Assembly (NCBI GenBank): GCA_030037665.1
Contig: JASHQG010000088.1
Span: 1-40,914, forward strand
Length of the DNA stretch: 40,914 nucleotides
Direction of reading: 5' to 3'
DNA from: Acetobacteraceae bacterium
Lineage (GTDB): Bacteria > Pseudomonadota > Alphaproteobacteria > Acetobacterales > Acetobacteraceae
Shown here: positions 16,576 to 28,269 of the stretch, one piece after another
How positions within the stretch are numbered: the stretch's first letter is position 1
How the letters are laid out: each line of letters starts with the position of its first letter
Made by a program: the position numbers and the translations under genes
Notes under the pieces: model-generated
Database searches by the model: none
The model's input: only the letters and a program-made list of their open reading frames with translations
Told to the model about the DNA's origin: nothing

Positions 16576-18492
16576 ATGATCATTGGCACCGCGGGACACA
16601 TCGACCACGGCAAGACAGCGCTGGTGAAGGCGCTGACCGGCATCGACGCCGATCGGCTCGCCGAGGAAAAGCGCCGCGGCATCACCATCGATCTGGGGTT
16701 CGCCTACGCGGATACGCCGAGCGGGCCGCTCGGCTTCGTTGATGTGCCGGGCCATGAGCGGTTTGTGCACACCATGCTCTCGGGTGCCAGCGGCATCGAT
16801 GCAGCATTGCTGGTGGTCGCGCTGGACGATGGGGTTATGCCGCAGACGCGGGAGCACGCCGCGATCCTCGACCTGCTCGGCATCAAACGCGGCGTGGTGG
16901 CGCTGACCAAGGCGGACCTCGCGGCAGAGAACGTTGAATCCGTCGGCCGCGCGACCCAGGCGCTGCTCGCCGGCACCGGCCTCTGTGGCGCGACAATGAT
17001 CCCGGTTTCTGCCCACACCGGCGCGGGCATCGATGCGCTGACCGCGGCACTCTATGCGCTCGGGCCGAAGCCGCGTGACGCCGCCGGCTATCCCCGACTT
17101 GCGGTGGATCGCGCGTTTACCCTCTCGGGCGCCGGCCTCATAGTGACCGGCACGCTGGTCGCCGGGCGGATCGCGGTCGACGACCGACTGGTGTTGTCAC
17201 CGTCCGGCCACGAGCTGCGCGTGCGCGGGGTGCATGCCCAGAACCGCGCATCCGACCTAGCGGTCGCCGGGCAGCGCGTGGCGCTGAACATCACCGGAAC
17301 ACGGCTGTCGAAGGATACGGTGGCGCGCGGGGACTGGGTGCTGCATCCCGACGTGCACGCGCCGACGTTGCAGCTCGACGTTCGCCTGCGACTGCTGCCC
17401 GACGAACAGCGCCGGCTGCGTCCTGATACACCGGTGCATCTGCATCTCGGGGCCGCGCACAGCATGGCCCGCGCATTCCCGCTGGATCGCGACAGCATCG
17501 AACCAGGCAGCGATGGCCTCGCGCGCCTGTCGCTGGACCGCGCCATCGGCGCGCTGGCCGGAGATCGGCTGGTGCTGCGCGATTCCGGCGCCGCGCGCAC
17601 GATGGGCGGTGGCATTGTCATTGATCCGTTTCCGCCACAACGGGGCCGCCGCACCACAGCACGGCTCGCTGCCCTCTCTGCCATGGAAGAACCGGAGCCA
17701 GCTGCCGCACTCAACGGCATGCTTGCGCAATCTCCCGGATGGACGGAAGGCGCCCGCTTCTTCCGCGCCCGCAACCTGCGACCGGCGGAGCAGGAAAAGA
17801 TCACCCGGGCGGCGCCCGCCGTCGGCCTGGCTGGCCTTCTGCTGACGCCGGACGGGTTGCAGGCCCTGCAGGCGGAGATCGGACAGGTCCTCGCGGCGTA
17901 CCACCAAAGCGCCCCCGACCAGCCCGGATTGCAGGCCGAGCGCTTGCGGCAGGCGCTGCGGCTGCGTCCGCCGCCGGCCGCCTTCCGCGCCATCGTCGAA
18001 TCGCTCATGCGCCGCGGGACCGTGCGCCAGGACGGGCCATGGCTGCGCCTTATCACCCACCAGATTCGCCTCACTGCCACCGAAGAGCTCCTCTGGCCGC
18101 GCACCCGTGACCTGATCGCCGCCGAGCGATTTCGTCCCCCGCGGACGCGCGATCTCGCGCAGGCGCTTGGCGTGCCTGAGACGGCAATGCGCACCACACT
18201 GAAGCGGCTGCAGCGGATCGGCTGGCTGGTGCAGATCGCACCCGATCATTTCTTCCTGCGCGAGACCGTCGCTGAAATGGCGGAGATCGCCGCGGCTGCC
18301 GCGGCCGAGGACTCAAGGATGGAACTCACTGCTGCGATCTTCCGCGACAGGCTCGACAACGGGCGCAAAGTGGCGATTCAGATCCTGGAATTTTTTGACC
18401 GCGTCGGCGTAACAGTGCGCAAAGGTGATGCACGCACGGTGCGCGCGGATCGTCTTTCCATGTTCGGATCGGCTGGGGAGGAGCACAAATGA
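16576..18492 (+). CDS. selB: Selenocysteine-specific elongation factor SelB
   Basis: A 638-residue GTPase that carries selenocysteyl-tRNA to UGA codons marked by a SECIS hairpin. G1 is GHIDHGKT (7-14), the switch I region is [14 protein letters not shown]3 is DVPGHERF (56-63) and G4 is TKAD (111-114). After the EF-Tu-like domains ([20 protein letters not shown]) come the C-terminal winged helices that bind SECIS RNA, ending [20 protein letters not shown]. Length is normal. A small GGGGC-AAA-GCCCC hairpin (16554-16566) lies just before the start. No selA, selC (tRNA-Sec), selD or clear selenoprotein is in the window. Its stop overlaps the SDR gene start (ATGA), so the two are translationally coupled. 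Confidence 0.95.
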   Translation: MIIGTAGHIDHGKTALVKALTGIDADRLAEEKRRGITIDLGFAYADTPSGPLGFVDVPGHERFVHTMLSGASGIDAALLVVALDDGVMPQTREHAAILDLLGIKRGVVALTKADLAAENVESVGRATQALLAGTGLCGATMIPVSAHTGAGIDALTAALYALGPKPRDAAGYPRLAVDRAFTLSGAGLIVTGTLVAGRIAVDDRLVLSPSGHELRVRGVHAQNRASDLAVAGQRVALNITGTRLSKDTVARGDWVLHPDVHAPTLQLDVRLRLLPDEQRRLRPDTPVHLHLGAAHSMARAFPLDRDSIEPGSDGLARLSLDRAIGALAGDRLVLRDSGAARTMGGGIVIDPFPPQRGRRTTARLAALSAMEEPEPAAALNGMLAQSPGWTEGARFFRARNLRPAEQEKITRAAPAVGLAGLLLTPDGLQALQAEIGQVLAAYHQSAPDQPGLQAERLRQALRLRPPPAAFRAIVESLMRRGTVRQDGPWLRLITHQIRLTATEELLWPRTRDLIAAERFRPPRTRDLAQALGVPETAMRTTLKRLQRIGWLVQIAPDHFFLRETVAEMAEIAAAAAAEDSRMELTAAIFRDRLDNGRKVAIQILEFFDRVGVTVRKGDARTVRADRLSMFGSAGEEHK

Positions 18493-19238
18493 GCGGCCGA
18501 GCCACGTTACCTGCCGCGCTCGACATGCGCGGACGCCGCGTCCTGGTGACTGGCGCCGCCAACGGCATCGGTCGCGCGACCGCCATCGCTCTCGCACAGC
18601 TGGGCGCACCGCTGCTACTGGCCGATCGCGCGTCTCTTGCAGCAACGCGGGCTGAGGTCGGGCGCCTGCAGGTTCCCTGCGATACCGCCGAGGGCGACCT
18701 GACTGACGACACTTTTCTGGCGTCGCTATTCACCCGGGACCGGCTGCACGCCGCCGCGCACTGTGCCGCCATCCTGGAGGGTCAATCCTGGCGCGAGGAT
18801 CCGCAATGGCGCGAGCGCTTCCACCGCATCATGGATGTCAACGTCCGGCTCCCGTTGGCAATCGGGGCCGCCTGCATCGATCATATGGCGCAGCATGGCG
18901 GTGGTGCGCTCGTGTTGATCGGCTCGGTCGCCGGCCGTACCGGTGGTACCTCAGTAAACACCCCGCCCGACTACGCCGCGTCGAAAGGCGCCGTGCACGC
19001 GCTGGTCAAATGGTTGTCGCGCAACGGCATCAAGCGCGGCGTGATGGTCAACGGCGTCGCGCCCGGCCCGGTCGAGACCGCCATGACCCGCGGGTTTGAC
19101 GCCAGGGCGTCGCTACCACTCGGCCGGCTCGGTAAGCCTGAGGAGCTCGGCTGGCCGATTGCCTTCCTGTGCACGCCCGCTGCGGCTTACTTGAGCGGGG
19201 CGGTTGTGGACGTGAACGGCGGCACTTTCGTCGGTTAG
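18489..19238 (+). CDS. SDR-family NAD(P)-dependent oxidoreductase
   Basis: A 249-residue classical short-chain dehydrogenase. The cofactor motif is TGAANGIG (21-28), and the catalytic residues are Ser146 (LIGSVAGR), Tyr162 and Lys166 (YAASK). The usual NAG after beta-4 is changed to CAA (HCAAI, about 92). [12 protein letters not shown] and a [11 protein letters not shown]-terminus are typical. An acidic LLADR at the end of beta-2 favours NAD over NADP. The substrate is unknown. It overlaps the end of selB by 4 nt and is followed by glmM after 65 nt, so it is probably transcribed with selB; a link to selenium is not established. Confidence 0.9.
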   Translation: MSGRATLPAALDMRGRRVLVTGAANGIGRATAIALAQLGAPLLLADRASLAATRAEVGRLQVPCDTAEGDLTDDTFLASLFTRDRLHAAAHCAAILEGQSWREDPQWRERFHRIMDVNVRLPLAIGAACIDHMAQHGGGALVLIGSVAGRTGGTSVNTPPDYAASKGAVHALVKWLSRNGIKRGVMVNGVAPGPVETAMTRGFDARASLPLGRLGKPEELGWPIAFLCTPAAAYLSGAVVDVNGGTFVG

Positions 19239-19303
19239 CTGATTCGCTTCCCACCTGCCGCCGCTGCGCGTTAAATTACCAGGTTGCAGAGCAAGGAACC
19301 CGG

Positions 19304-20674
19304 ATGACCCAATCCCGACGTCTGTTTGGCACTGATGGCATACGCGGCAAGGCGAACACTGATCCGATGACCGCCGGCACCGCGCTTCGCCTCGGCCAGG
19401 CGGCTGGCCTCTTGTTCACCCGCGGCAACCACCGCCACAAGGTGGTGATCGGCAAGGACACCCGGCTCTCCGGCTATATGCTCGAACCTGCCCTGACCGC
19501 CGGCTTCATCGGCGCCGGGATGGATGTGACCCTGCTCGGCCCGCTGCCGACACCGGCCGTGGCCATGCTGACGCGATCCCTGCGTGCGGACCTCGGCGTG
19601 ATGATCTCCGCCTCGCACAATCCCTACGAGGATAACGGCATCAAGCTGTTCGGGCCCGACGGCGCCAAGCTGTCAGACGAGAAGGAGGCCGAGATCGAGG
19701 CCTTCATGGACAGCAAGCTGGCGCACCGCCTGGCGCCGCCGGCCGCACTCGGTCGCGCCGCACGCCTGGACGACGCTCCCGGCCGCTATATCGAGGCGGC
19801 CAAAGCGAGCTTCCCGCGCGGCCTCCGGCTGGATGACTTGAAAATCGTCATCGACTGTGCGCACGGCGCCGCCTACCGTGTCGCACCGACGGTACTGTGG
19901 GAACTGGGCGCCAGCGTTGTGTCCGTTGGCGTTGCCCCGGACGGTTTCAACATCAACAAGGGCTGTGGCTCGACAGTGCCGGAATATCTGTGCGCCCAGG
20001 TACAGGAGCATGGCGCGCATCTTGGCATCGCGCTCGACGGGGACGCGGACCGCGTGGTGCTGGCCGACGAGCATGGCGAGTTGATCGACGGCGATCAGAT
20101 CCTGGCGCTGATCGCGCACTCCTGGCACGCAGCGGGAAAGTTGACCGGCGGCGGCATTGTCGCAACGGTGATGTCCAATCTTGGACTGGAGCGCTTCCTG
20201 CAGGCGCGCCGCCTCAATTTGCATCGCACGAAGGTCGGTGACCGCTATGTCGCGGAGCGCATGCGCGAACTCGGCACCAATGTCGGCGGCGAGCAATCGG
20301 GCCACGTCATCCTGACTGACTTCGCGACGACCGGGGATGGTCTGTTGGCGGCGCTGCAGGTGCTGGCGGTGATCGTGGAGCAGGGAAAACCGGCCAGCGA
20401 AACGTGCCGTATGTTTCAGCCGCTGCCGCAGCGACTGCAGAATGTGCGATTCGCCGGTCCCTCACCGCTGCGGCACGCGCGCGTGCAGGCAGCGATCGCC
20501 GATGCAGAGGAGTCACTGAACGGCAGTGGCCGCCTGCTGATCCGCGAAAGCGGCACTGAACCGGTGGTACGCGTGATGGCGGAAGGTGAGGACGAAGCGA
20601 CGGTCGGCCGCATCGTTGATGCGCTCTGTGTGACCATTGCCGAAGTCGCGCGGCTGGGAGAGAGCGCCGCGTGA
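19304..20674 (+). CDS. glmM: Phosphoglucosamine mutase
   Basis: A 456-residue enzyme converting glucosamine-6-phosphate to glucosamine-1-phosphate for UDP-GlcNAc, peptidoglycan and LPS. It starts [20 protein letters not shown]. The phosphoserine loop is [12 protein letters not shown] with Ser102 as the expected phosphorylated residue. The metal loop is DGDADR, the sugar-binding loop GGEQSGHVI, and the phosphate-binding loop [12 protein letters not shown] is near the end. The frame is open upstream to 19169, but ATG 19304 has AAGGA (19293-19297) at 6 nt and gives the family N-terminus. The stop codon overlaps the thiD start. Confidence 0.96.
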   Translation: MTQSRRLFGTDGIRGKANTDPMTAGTALRLGQAAGLLFTRGNHRHKVVIGKDTRLSGYMLEPALTAGFIGAGMDVTLLGPLPTPAVAMLTRSLRADLGVMISASHNPYEDNGIKLFGPDGAKLSDEKEAEIEAFMDSKLAHRLAPPAALGRAARLDDAPGRYIEAAKASFPRGLRLDDLKIVIDCAHGAAYRVAPTVLWELGASVVSVGVAPDGFNINKGCGSTVPEYLCAQVQEHGAHLGIALDGDADRVVLADEHGELIDGDQILALIAHSWHAAGKLTGGGIVATVMSNLGLERFLQARRLNLHRTKVGDRYVAERMRELGTNVGGEQSGHVILTDFATTGDGLLAALQVLAVIVEQGKPASETCRMFQPLPQRLQNVRFAGPSPLRHARVQAAIADAEESLNGSGRLLIRESGTEPVVRVMAEGEDEATVGRIVDALCVTIAEVARLGESAA

Positions 20675-21459
20675 TGCGCGGCCGGGTCCTCGCCATTGCG
20701 GGATCCGATTCCGGCGGGGGTGCCGGCATCCAGGCTGACATTAAGACGGTAACGGCACTGGGCGGCTATGCCGCAACCGCCATCACGGCTCTGACCGCGC
20801 AGAACACGCTGGGCGTTGCCGGTGTCCTGCCGGTGCCGCCCGCGTTCGTGACGCAGCAGATCGAGGTCGTGCTGCAGGATATCGGCGCCGACGCAGTGAA
20901 GACCGGCATGCTGGGCGACGTGGCGGTGATCGAGGCCGTCGCCGAGGCTTTGGAACGTTTCGCCAGACGCGTCCCGGTTGTGGTCGATCCGGTGATGGTC
21001 GCCAAGGGCGGCGCACGGCTGCTGGAAACCGGCGCGGTGGACGCGCTGACCCGCCGGCTGCTGCCTTTGGCCACGGTGATAACGCCCAATCTGCCCGAGG
21101 CCGAGGCGTTACTCGGCGAGGCGATCCCCGACGTGGCGGCGATGCACCGCGCCGCCTCGATGCTGCTGAGGCGCGGTGTGTCGGCAGTGCTGCTGAAAGG
21201 CGGGCACCTTCCAGACGACACGGTGACGGACCTCCTGGCGACTGCGGAGGCGACCGAGGTGTTCGCTGCGCCGCGCATCGCATCGCGGCACACGCACGGC
21301 ACCGGGTGCACCCTGGCGAGCGCGGTCGCGACAGGGATGGCGCAGGGCATGTCACTGCGCGATGCAGTGGCGCGGGCACGGGATTACGTGCGACGGGCGA
21401 TTGCCGATGCACCGGGGTTTGGCGCCGGGCACGGGCCGCTGAACCACTGGCCCGGGTGA
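20674..21459 (+). CDS. thiD: Hydroxymethylpyrimidine/phosphomethylpyrimidine kinase
   Basis: A 261-residue ribokinase-fold kinase that phosphorylates HMP and HMP-P in thiamine pyrimidine synthesis. AIAGSDSGGGAGIQADIKTV is the start signature, AVKTGMLGD and VVDPVMVAKGG follow, and HTHGTGCTLASAVAT carries the anion hole with the reactive Cys. I start it at ATG 20674, which shares its A with the glmM stop (TGATG); GTG 20671 is one codon upstream. A GGGAGAGAG ribosome site precedes it. No TPP riboswitch is visible, consistent with it being a distal operon gene. It ends convergent with the GH3 gene. Confidence 0.94.
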   Translation: MRGRVLAIAGSDSGGGAGIQADIKTVTALGGYAATAITALTAQNTLGVAGVLPVPPAFVTQQIEVVLQDIGADAVKTGMLGDVAVIEAVAEALERFARRVPVVVDPVMVAKGGARLLETGAVDALTRRLLPLATVITPNLPEAEALLGEAIPDVAAMHRAASMLLRRGVSAVLLKGGHLPDDTVTDLLATAEATEVFAAPRIASRHTHGTGCTLASAVATGMAQGMSLRDAVARARDYVRRAIADAPGFGAGHGPLNHWPG

Positions 21460-21800
21460 CCCCGCACGACCCGCCGTCCCGTCCCTTCACGGAAGCGGGT
21501 GCCTTGCGATCGCGCTTTGCCCGTGCCTTGCCGGGAGCGCCTGATCGGCGCAGCCGCGAACCGTTCCCGATTGGCGCTCGGCTTCCGCAGCACTGGGTAG
21601 GTCCATGCACCGCACCAGCAGCTGCACGTGCAGCCAGCATCTTCGTGCGTCCAGATCAGAAGGCCGGCATGGGTGGCGGGCGGATGGAACATCGAAGCGT
21701 GAGTGGACGCTGAGCCTCCATTTTATAAATCAAGAACTGCGTGCCAAGGTCTTGACGCATTCTTACGCGGGCGATCCGCTGTCCGGCTGACCGGTCAACG
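21460..21800. other. Convergent spacer between thiD and GH3 gene
   Basis: 341 bases with no credible gene on either strand. The only structure I see is the hairpin at 21732-21764, close to the GH3 end. Confidence 0.45.
21732..21764 (-). terminator. Putative terminator hairpin of the GH3 gene
   Basis: AAGAA-C-TGCGT (21732-21742) pairs with ACGCATTCTT (21755-21764) as a 10-bp stem with one bulged base and a 12-base loop. On the minus strand it lies 37 bases after the GH3 stop and is followed by the A/T-rich run GATTTATAAAAT. Confidence 0.4.
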
Positions 21801-24032
21801 TCAGACCCCAAACAGCCGCGCGCTCAATTGCACGTCCGCGCTTAGTGCGAGGTCTTGCGCTGATCTGCCGACCGCAACACGGTAGCGCCCCGCCGCAATG
21901 CGCCATCGGCCCGCGCCACCGTCGAAGCGGGCGAGCAGGCGGGGATCGGCTTCCACAGACACGCGCTTCGATTCGTTCGGTTGCAAGGCGATGCGCCCGA
22001 AACCGAGTAGTCGCAGCCGTTCGTCGCCGTTCACAGCAGTCAGATAAACCTGCGGCACGTCAGTTCCGGCGCGTGCGCCGGTGTTCGTCACGATGAAAGC
22101 GGCCGTGACGGTCTCGCCCCCCTGTACTTCCAGTTCGCGGTAGCTGAAGCTTGCGTAGCTCAGACCGTGACCGAATGCGTACATCGGCTTCTGGTTCTTC
22201 TGCGCGTACCAGCGATAGCCGACTTCGGCGCCTTCATCATACCGGATGGTAATTGGTGTCCCCCACGGCGTGCCGAGGCCGGGCAGCCCCGGACGCGGGG
22301 TCTGTGCGAGGTCCAGCGGAAACGTGATCGGCAGGCGGCCTGACGGGTTCACCGTGCCGGTCAGCACTTCAGCGATCGCCTGGCTGCCTGCTTGTCCGGG
22401 GTACCAAGCCTGAACGATGGCCCTCACTTTGCCGCGCCACGGCATCGACGCCGGGTTGCCTGTCTCCAGCACGACAACGGTGTTTGGATTGGTGTTCGCC
22501 ACGGCGTCGATCACCGCGTCCTGTCCCCACGGCAGCGAGAGATCGGCGTTGTCGAAGCCTTCGCCCTCCACGCGAATGCCGAAGGCAATCACCAGGTCCG
22601 AGCGCCTCGCCAGCAGCGCAGCCTCCGCCGGCGTGTAACCAGGGTCGAATTCGAACTTTGCGTCCGGAAGCAGCTTCGTGAGCTCTGCGAGCGGCGACGG
22701 GGCAATCAGAAACATGTTGCGCCCCCCTCCCATAATGCCCGGGCCGCCAATCTTGACGACACCGGCGAACCCGCCGACGGGAAGAACTGCGCCCGATCCG
22801 GTGCCGCAGATGATCCCTTCCTGGGCATGGCCGCCGATCACGGCGATCTTTAGTTTCCCGCCGGTCGCAACCGGCAACACGCCGTCGTTCTTCAAGAGCA
22901 CGATGCCCTGCCGGGAAATTTCCAGCGCAATCTCGTTGTGCTTTGCCATGTCTAAGGTCGGAGCCGGCCCCCACCGGTCGATGCCGATTGCGTACGCGGA
23001 GCGCAGGATCCGACGCACCATGTCGGAGAGACGCTCCTTAGGGAACTTGCCCCTCGCGTAGGCTGCTCTGAGCCGGTCGGTGAATGCCTCAGCGCCCCAT
23101 TGCATGACGTCGAGCTGGATGCCAGATTCCTGATCGAGCCCGCTGAGCGCGTAGTCCCATGCGGGGACCGCGCCCCAATCGGACATCGCATAGCCCTTGT
23201 ACCCCCAGGCGCCCTTGAGGACATCGTTTAAGAGGTGGCTGTTGCCGCTTGCGTAAGTGCCATTCACCTTGTTGTAGCCGCTCATGATCGCACCCGGCTG
23301 CGAGCGCTCGATGGCGATCTGGAACGCAAGCAGGTCGCTCTCGCGGAGCGCCGCAGGGTCGATGATCGCATCAAGCCAGTGGCGATTGGTCTCGTTACAA
23401 TTGAGCACATAGTGCTTGAGCGTCGAGATGACGCCTTCGCTCTGAATGCCGTTGACCGCCTCCGCACCGAAGACCGCGCTCACCCACGGATCCTCCGAGT
23501 AATACTCGTAGTTGCGCCCATTGCGCGGGTCGCGGGTGAGATTGATGCCGCCTGCGAGCATGATATTAAAGCCTCGCATCCGCGCCTCTCGGCCGATTGC
23601 CGCACCGCCCTCATGTGCGAGTTGCGGGTTGAAGCTTGCGCCGACGGCAATTGACGCTGGGAATGCCGTGGCTCCCTTATCGTTGGGCCGGTAACCCGGG
23701 TTGGTGACGCCCATGCTGGCGTCGCTGCTTTGCAGTGCCGGGATTCCGAGTCGTGGCACACCCGGCGTATAGCCGGCGCTCATACTGACACCTTCAGGGA
23801 TGCGCTTGTCGCGCGGCACGCCAACCGCGGCGACGGCACCCATGAGGCTGATGAGGAGCGAAAATCGCTCGTCATCAGTCATCTTCTGCTCGGTTTCGCG
23901 CGCACGCTCGTCGGGTGATGGATCGGCAGGTTTGCTCGAGGATGTTTGAGCGGCGACCTGCGTGGCCGACGCCGTCAGCGGTACCGAGCCGGTGAGTTTG
24001 GCGAAGCTTCGACGCGTCAATTTTGTGGCCAA
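21801..24032 (-). CDS. Exported glycoside hydrolase family 3 beta-glycosidase
   Basis: A 743-residue GH3 enzyme (beta-glucosidase/xylosidase type). The N-terminus LTRRSFAKLTG has a twin-arginine-like motif followed by a weak hydrophobic stretch, so Tat export is possible. The TIM-barrel domain shows STLKHYVLNCNETNR (about 203-217) and YAMSDWGA with Asp285 as the expected nucleophile. The alpha/beta sandwich domain follows (GIVLLKNDGVLPV, VVLETGNPASMPW, AWYPGQAGSQAIAEVLTG), then a fibronectin III-like domain near 640-740. The start codon is TTG at 24032, supported by an AGGGGG ribosome site. The substrate is probably an oligosaccharide with beta-linked glucose or xylose. Its surroundings are less G+C-rich than the rest of the window, so it may be acquired. 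Confidence 0.92.
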   Translation of the reverse strand: MATKLTRRSFAKLTGSVPLTASATQVAAQTSSSKPADPSPDERARETEQKMTDDERFSLLISLMGAVAAVGVPRDKRIPEGVSMSAGYTPGVPRLGIPALQSSDASMGVTNPGYRPNDKGATAFPASIAVGASFNPQLAHEGGAAIGREARMRGFNIMLAGGINLTRDPRNGRNYEYYSEDPWVSAVFGAEAVNGIQSEGVISTLKHYVLNCNETNRHWLDAIIDPAALRESDLLAFQIAIERSQPGAIMSGYNKVNGTYASGNSHLLNDVLKGAWGYKGYAMSDWGAVPAWDYALSGLDQESGIQLDVMQWGAEAFTDRLRAAYARGKFPKERLSDMVRRILRSAYAIGIDRWGPAPTLDMAKHNEIALEISRQGIVLLKNDGVLPVATGGKLKIAVIGGHAQEGIICGTGSGAVLPVGGFAGVVKIGGPGIMGGGRNMFLIAPSPLAELTKLLPDAKFEFDPGYTPAEAALLARRSDLVIAFGIRVEGEGFDNADLSLPWGQDAVIDAVANTNPNTVVVLETGNPASMPWRGKVRAIVQAWYPGQAGSQAIAEVLTGTVNPSGRLPITFPLDLAQTPRPGLPGLGTPWGTPITIRYDEGAEVGYRWYAQKNQKPMYAFGHGLSYASFSYRELEVQGGETVTAAFIVTNTGARAGTDVPQVYLTAVNGDERLRLLGFGRIALQPNESKRVSVEADPRLLARFDGGAGRWRIAAGRYRVAVGRSAQDLALSADVQLSARLFGV

Positions 24033-24709
24033 CGCTTATTTCCCCCTTGCTTCACCTGATGCCAACTTGCGATAGGCCGAGCCGGTCGTTCGCTTCAATT
24101 CGTTGGCGACCGATGACGCGGCGCGGTTGCTTTTCGTCGAGCCTTTCCAAGGTTAGTTGCGCCTCACTTCGAACACAAGCCGAATGAGGTGCGTGGCCGG
24201 TTTCAGGTAATCAGACGTCTGCTCTGTACGGGCATGCGCTCAGTGAGACGCAGATCAAGAATTCTCCACCACGCGCCGTGATCAACCGATTCAATCGCTC
24301 ACGTGTTGGGCAGAAATCGCCTGCGAATGTTCGCTTCGGGTCGAGCCGGTGCGAAAACGCCGTCGCGTAATCACAAGGAGCATTGTGCCTTCGCTGCGAG
24401 GCGACGCAAGCGGCTCCATCGGATCGGGTCGAAAGCAGGGCTGCAGAATTGGCGCAGCGTTCATGGATAATCGCAGGCAGATCTCAAAACTGCCGTCTGC
24501 GACGCGTTCCATCGGAACCAATTTCTTCACGGGGCCACCGAAATCCGGTGAATTTGCCTCCACGCGAATGGTTGCGCGGCTGATCAATGAGGCTACGGTT
24601 GTCGGTGGTGCGGTGTTTGTGAGGAACGTTGTCGTCATTGCGAGCGTCGCTCTAACGAAGCCATCTCCCACAGGAGATTACTTCGACGCAGCCCTTCTCG
24701 CGCTGGCCG
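24033..24709. other. Low-G+C spacer upstream of GH3 gene
   Basis: 677 bases without a credible gene. A hand count of 24121-24240 gives 68 G/C of 120, clearly lower than neighbouring genes. Reading frames here (24349-24828 plus, 24291-24671 minus) have no start signals or protein-like patterns. The GH3 promoter should lie near 24040-24150, and the sucD side holds a structured repeat-like element. Confidence 0.45.
24631..24678. repeat. Dispersed intergenic repeat-like element
   Basis: GTCGTCATTGCGAGCG (24631-24646) followed by CGAAGCCATCTCCC resembles the small CATTGCGAGCG...GAAGCAATCTCC intergenic repeats seen in many bacterial genomes. It contains an 11-bp palindrome (24642-24652, GAGCGTCGCTC) and a hairpin ATCTCC-CACA-GGAGAT (24663-24678) 31 bases after the sucD stop. 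It may also help end sucD transcription. Only one copy is clear in this window. Confidence 0.35.
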
Positions 24710-25585
24710 CTAACCCCGCAGCACGTCTATCATGGTCGAGCCCAGTGCCGCCGGACTTTCTGACACATGAATGCCGGCAGCGCGCATCGCTTCCATCTTT
24801 GCCGCAGCGGTGTCGCGGCCGCCGCTGATCACCGCACCGGCATGGCCCATGCGCCGGCCTGCTGGCGCGGCGGCGCCCGCGATGAAGCCCACCGTCGGCT
24901 TCTTCACTCTGTTATGCGCGAGGAAGTCCGCGGCCTCGATCTCGCTCTGTCCGCCGATTTCGCCGATCATGACGATCTGCTTCGTCTCGGGATCTGCCAG
25001 CAGCATCTCCAGCACTTCGACGAAATCCGTGCCCTTGACCGGATCGCCGCCGATGCCGACGCACGTGCTTTGTCCCAGCCCCACCGCTGTTGTTTGCGCC
25101 ACCGCCTCGTAGGTCAGCGTGCCCGAGCGCGACACGATGCCAACCGAGCCACGCCTGTGAATATGTCCCGGCATAATGCCGATCTTGCATGCGCCGGGCG
25201 TGATCACGCCCGGGCAGTTCGGACCGATCAGCCGTGACTTTGATCCGGTCAGCGCCCGCTTCACCTTCACCATGTCGAGCACGGGAATGCCCTCGGTGAT
25301 GCAGACGATGAGCGGTATTTCCGCGTCGATCGCTTCCAGGATCGCATCGGCCGCGTAGGGTGGCGGCACGTAGATCGCCGTGGCGTCGACACGCGTTGCC
25401 GCGGTGGCTTCGGCCACCGTATCGAACACCGGAACGTCGAGATGCTTCGTCCCGCCTTTGCCCGGCGTGACGCCACCGACCACTTTCGTACCGTACGCGA
25501 TCGCCTGTTCCGTATGAAAGGTGCCCTGCGCACCGGTGATTCCCTGCGTGATAACCGTGGTGGTGGCGTCGACCAGGACGGACAT
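24710..25585 (-). CDS. sucD: Succinyl-CoA synthetase alpha subunit
   Basis: A 291-residue subunit that binds CoA and carries the phosphohistidine of succinyl-CoA synthetase (TCA cycle, substrate-level phosphorylation). The Rossmann CoA site is [20 protein letters not shown], then [13 protein letters not shown]. The active His248 lies in [14 protein letters not shown]. Length is normal. It starts 1 nt after the sucC stop, so the subunits are coupled. It is the last gene of the mdh-sucC-sucD operon. Confidence 0.97.
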   Translation of the reverse strand: MSVLVDATTTVITQGITGAQGTFHTEQAIAYGTKVVGGVTPGKGGTKHLDVPVFDTVAEATAATRVDATAIYVPPPYAADAILEAIDAEIPLIVCITEGIPVLDMVKVKRALTGSKSRLIGPNCPGVITPGACKIGIMPGHIHRRGSVGIVSRSGTLTYEAVAQTTAVGLGQSTCVGIGGDPVKGTDFVEVLEMLLADPETKQIVMIGEIGGQSEIEAADFLAHNRVKKPTVGFIAGAAAPAGRRMGHAGAVISGGRDTAAAKMEAMRAAGIHVSESPAALGSTMIDVLRG

Positions 25586-25586
25586 C

Positions 25587-26783
25587 TCAGGAACCCTCCT
25601 GCACGGCCTTCACAATTTTTCCCGCCGCGTCGGCAAGGTTGTCGGCAGCGATGATCGGCAGCTTGGAATTGGCCAGGATCGCCTTGCCGAGATCGACATT
25701 GGTACCTTCGAGGCGCACGACGAGCGGCACTGACAATTGCACCTCGCGCGCCGCCGATACCACGCCTTCGGCAATCACGTCGCAGCGCATGATGCCGCCG
25801 AAGATGTTGACCAGAATTCCTTCTACATTCGGATCCGACAATATGATCTTGAACGCCGCCGTCACACGTTCCTTGGTGGCGCCGCCGCCGACATCGAGGA
25901 AATTCGCCGGTGCGGCGCCGTACAGCTTGATGATATCCATCGTCGCCATGGCGAGACCGGCGCCATTCACCATGCAGCCGATATTGCCGTCCAGTGCGAC
26001 GTAATTCAGGTTGTACTTGGCGGCCTCGAGCTCCTTTGGATCCTCCTCTGCCTCGTCGCGCAGCTTTTCCACTTCAGGGTGCCGGAAAAAGGCGTTGTCG
26101 TCGAAGGCGACCTTGGCATCCAGTGCGACCACGTTGGCGTCGCCGGTGACGACCAGCGGATTGATCTCGACCTGGGTGCAATCGAGGCTGGTGAAAGCGT
26201 TGTACAGGCCCGGCAACAGCCTTGAGAACGCCGTCGCAGCGGCCCCGTTCAGCGCCAGACCGTATGCCAGCTTGCGTGCATGAAAGCCGGACAGTCCGCT
26301 TGCCGGATCGACGGCGGTACGCAGGATTTTGTCGGGATGGCGCGCGGCCACATCCTCGATCTCCATCCCACCTTCGGTCGAGGCAATCATCGTGACGCGT
26401 CCGCTGACACGATCTACAAGCAGCGAGAGATAGAGCTCGCGGGCAATGTCGCAGGCGGCCTCGACGTACACGCGATGGACCGGACGGCCGTTGGCACCGG
26501 TCTGGTGCGTGACGAGCGTGTGGCCGAGCATCGCCTCGGCGGCCGCGCGAACGTCATCGATGGAGTGGGCGATCCGCACGCCGCCCTTGCCGTTCGGATC
26601 GTCGGTGAAATGCCCGGCGCCGCGCCCGCCGGCGTGGAGTTGCGCCTTCACGACATAGACGGAGCCTGGGAGCTTATGCGCCGCGGCCGCGGCTTCGTCC
26701 GGAGTCCAGGCAACGTAGCCATCGAGCACCGCGACGCCGTAGCGCTTGAGGAGTTCCTTGGCCTGGTATTCGTGGATGTTCAT
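25587..26783 (-). CDS. sucC: Succinyl-CoA synthetase (ADP-forming) beta subunit
   Basis: A 398-residue ATP-grasp subunit that binds nucleotide and succinate. It starts [20 protein letters not shown], followed by [42 protein letters not shown] and [28 protein letters not shown] and [20 protein letters not shown] end the catalytic region. I use ATG 26783 rather than an in-frame codon 9 nt upstream because AAGGTG sits at proper distance and the protein then begins as its family does. It is preceded by mdh 170 nt upstream on the same strand. Confidence 0.97.
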   Translation of the reverse strand: MNIHEYQAKELLKRYGVAVLDGYVAWTPDEAAAAAHKLPGSVYVVKAQLHAGGRGAGHFTDDPNGKGGVRIAHSIDDVRAAAEAMLGHTLVTHQTGANGRPVHRVYVEAACDIARELYLSLLVDRVSGRVTMIASTEGGMEIEDVAARHPDKILRTAVDPASGLSGFHARKLAYGLALNGAAATAFSRLLPGLYNAFTSLDCTQVEINPLVVTGDANVVALDAKVAFDDNAFFRHPEVEKLRDEAEEDPKELEAAKYNLNYVALDGNIGCMVNGAGLAMATMDIIKLYGAAPANFLDVGGGATKERVTAAFKIILSDPNVEGILVNIFGGIMRCDVIAEGVVSAAREVQLSVPLVVRLEGTNVDLGKAILANSKLPIIAADNLADAAGKIVKAVQEGS

Positions 26784-26953
26784 CGAGCGCACCTTGACCC
26801 ATCGTGATGGCCGGGCTTGACCCGCTCATCGACCCAATAACGGTGGTGCAATGCGTTACGCCGTCGGCGCCACAGGTGTCGCGACGATGATCTGGGCAAG
26901 CCCGGCCATATCGGGAGACTGTCCGGACTGCCGACGCTCGCGCCCATCGCCGG

Positions 26954-28269
<1,316 letters not shown>

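Noticed and set aside
24291-24828. Open frames upstream of the GH3 gene
   Set aside because: They run through the repeat-like element and into sucD, with no start signal or family pattern.
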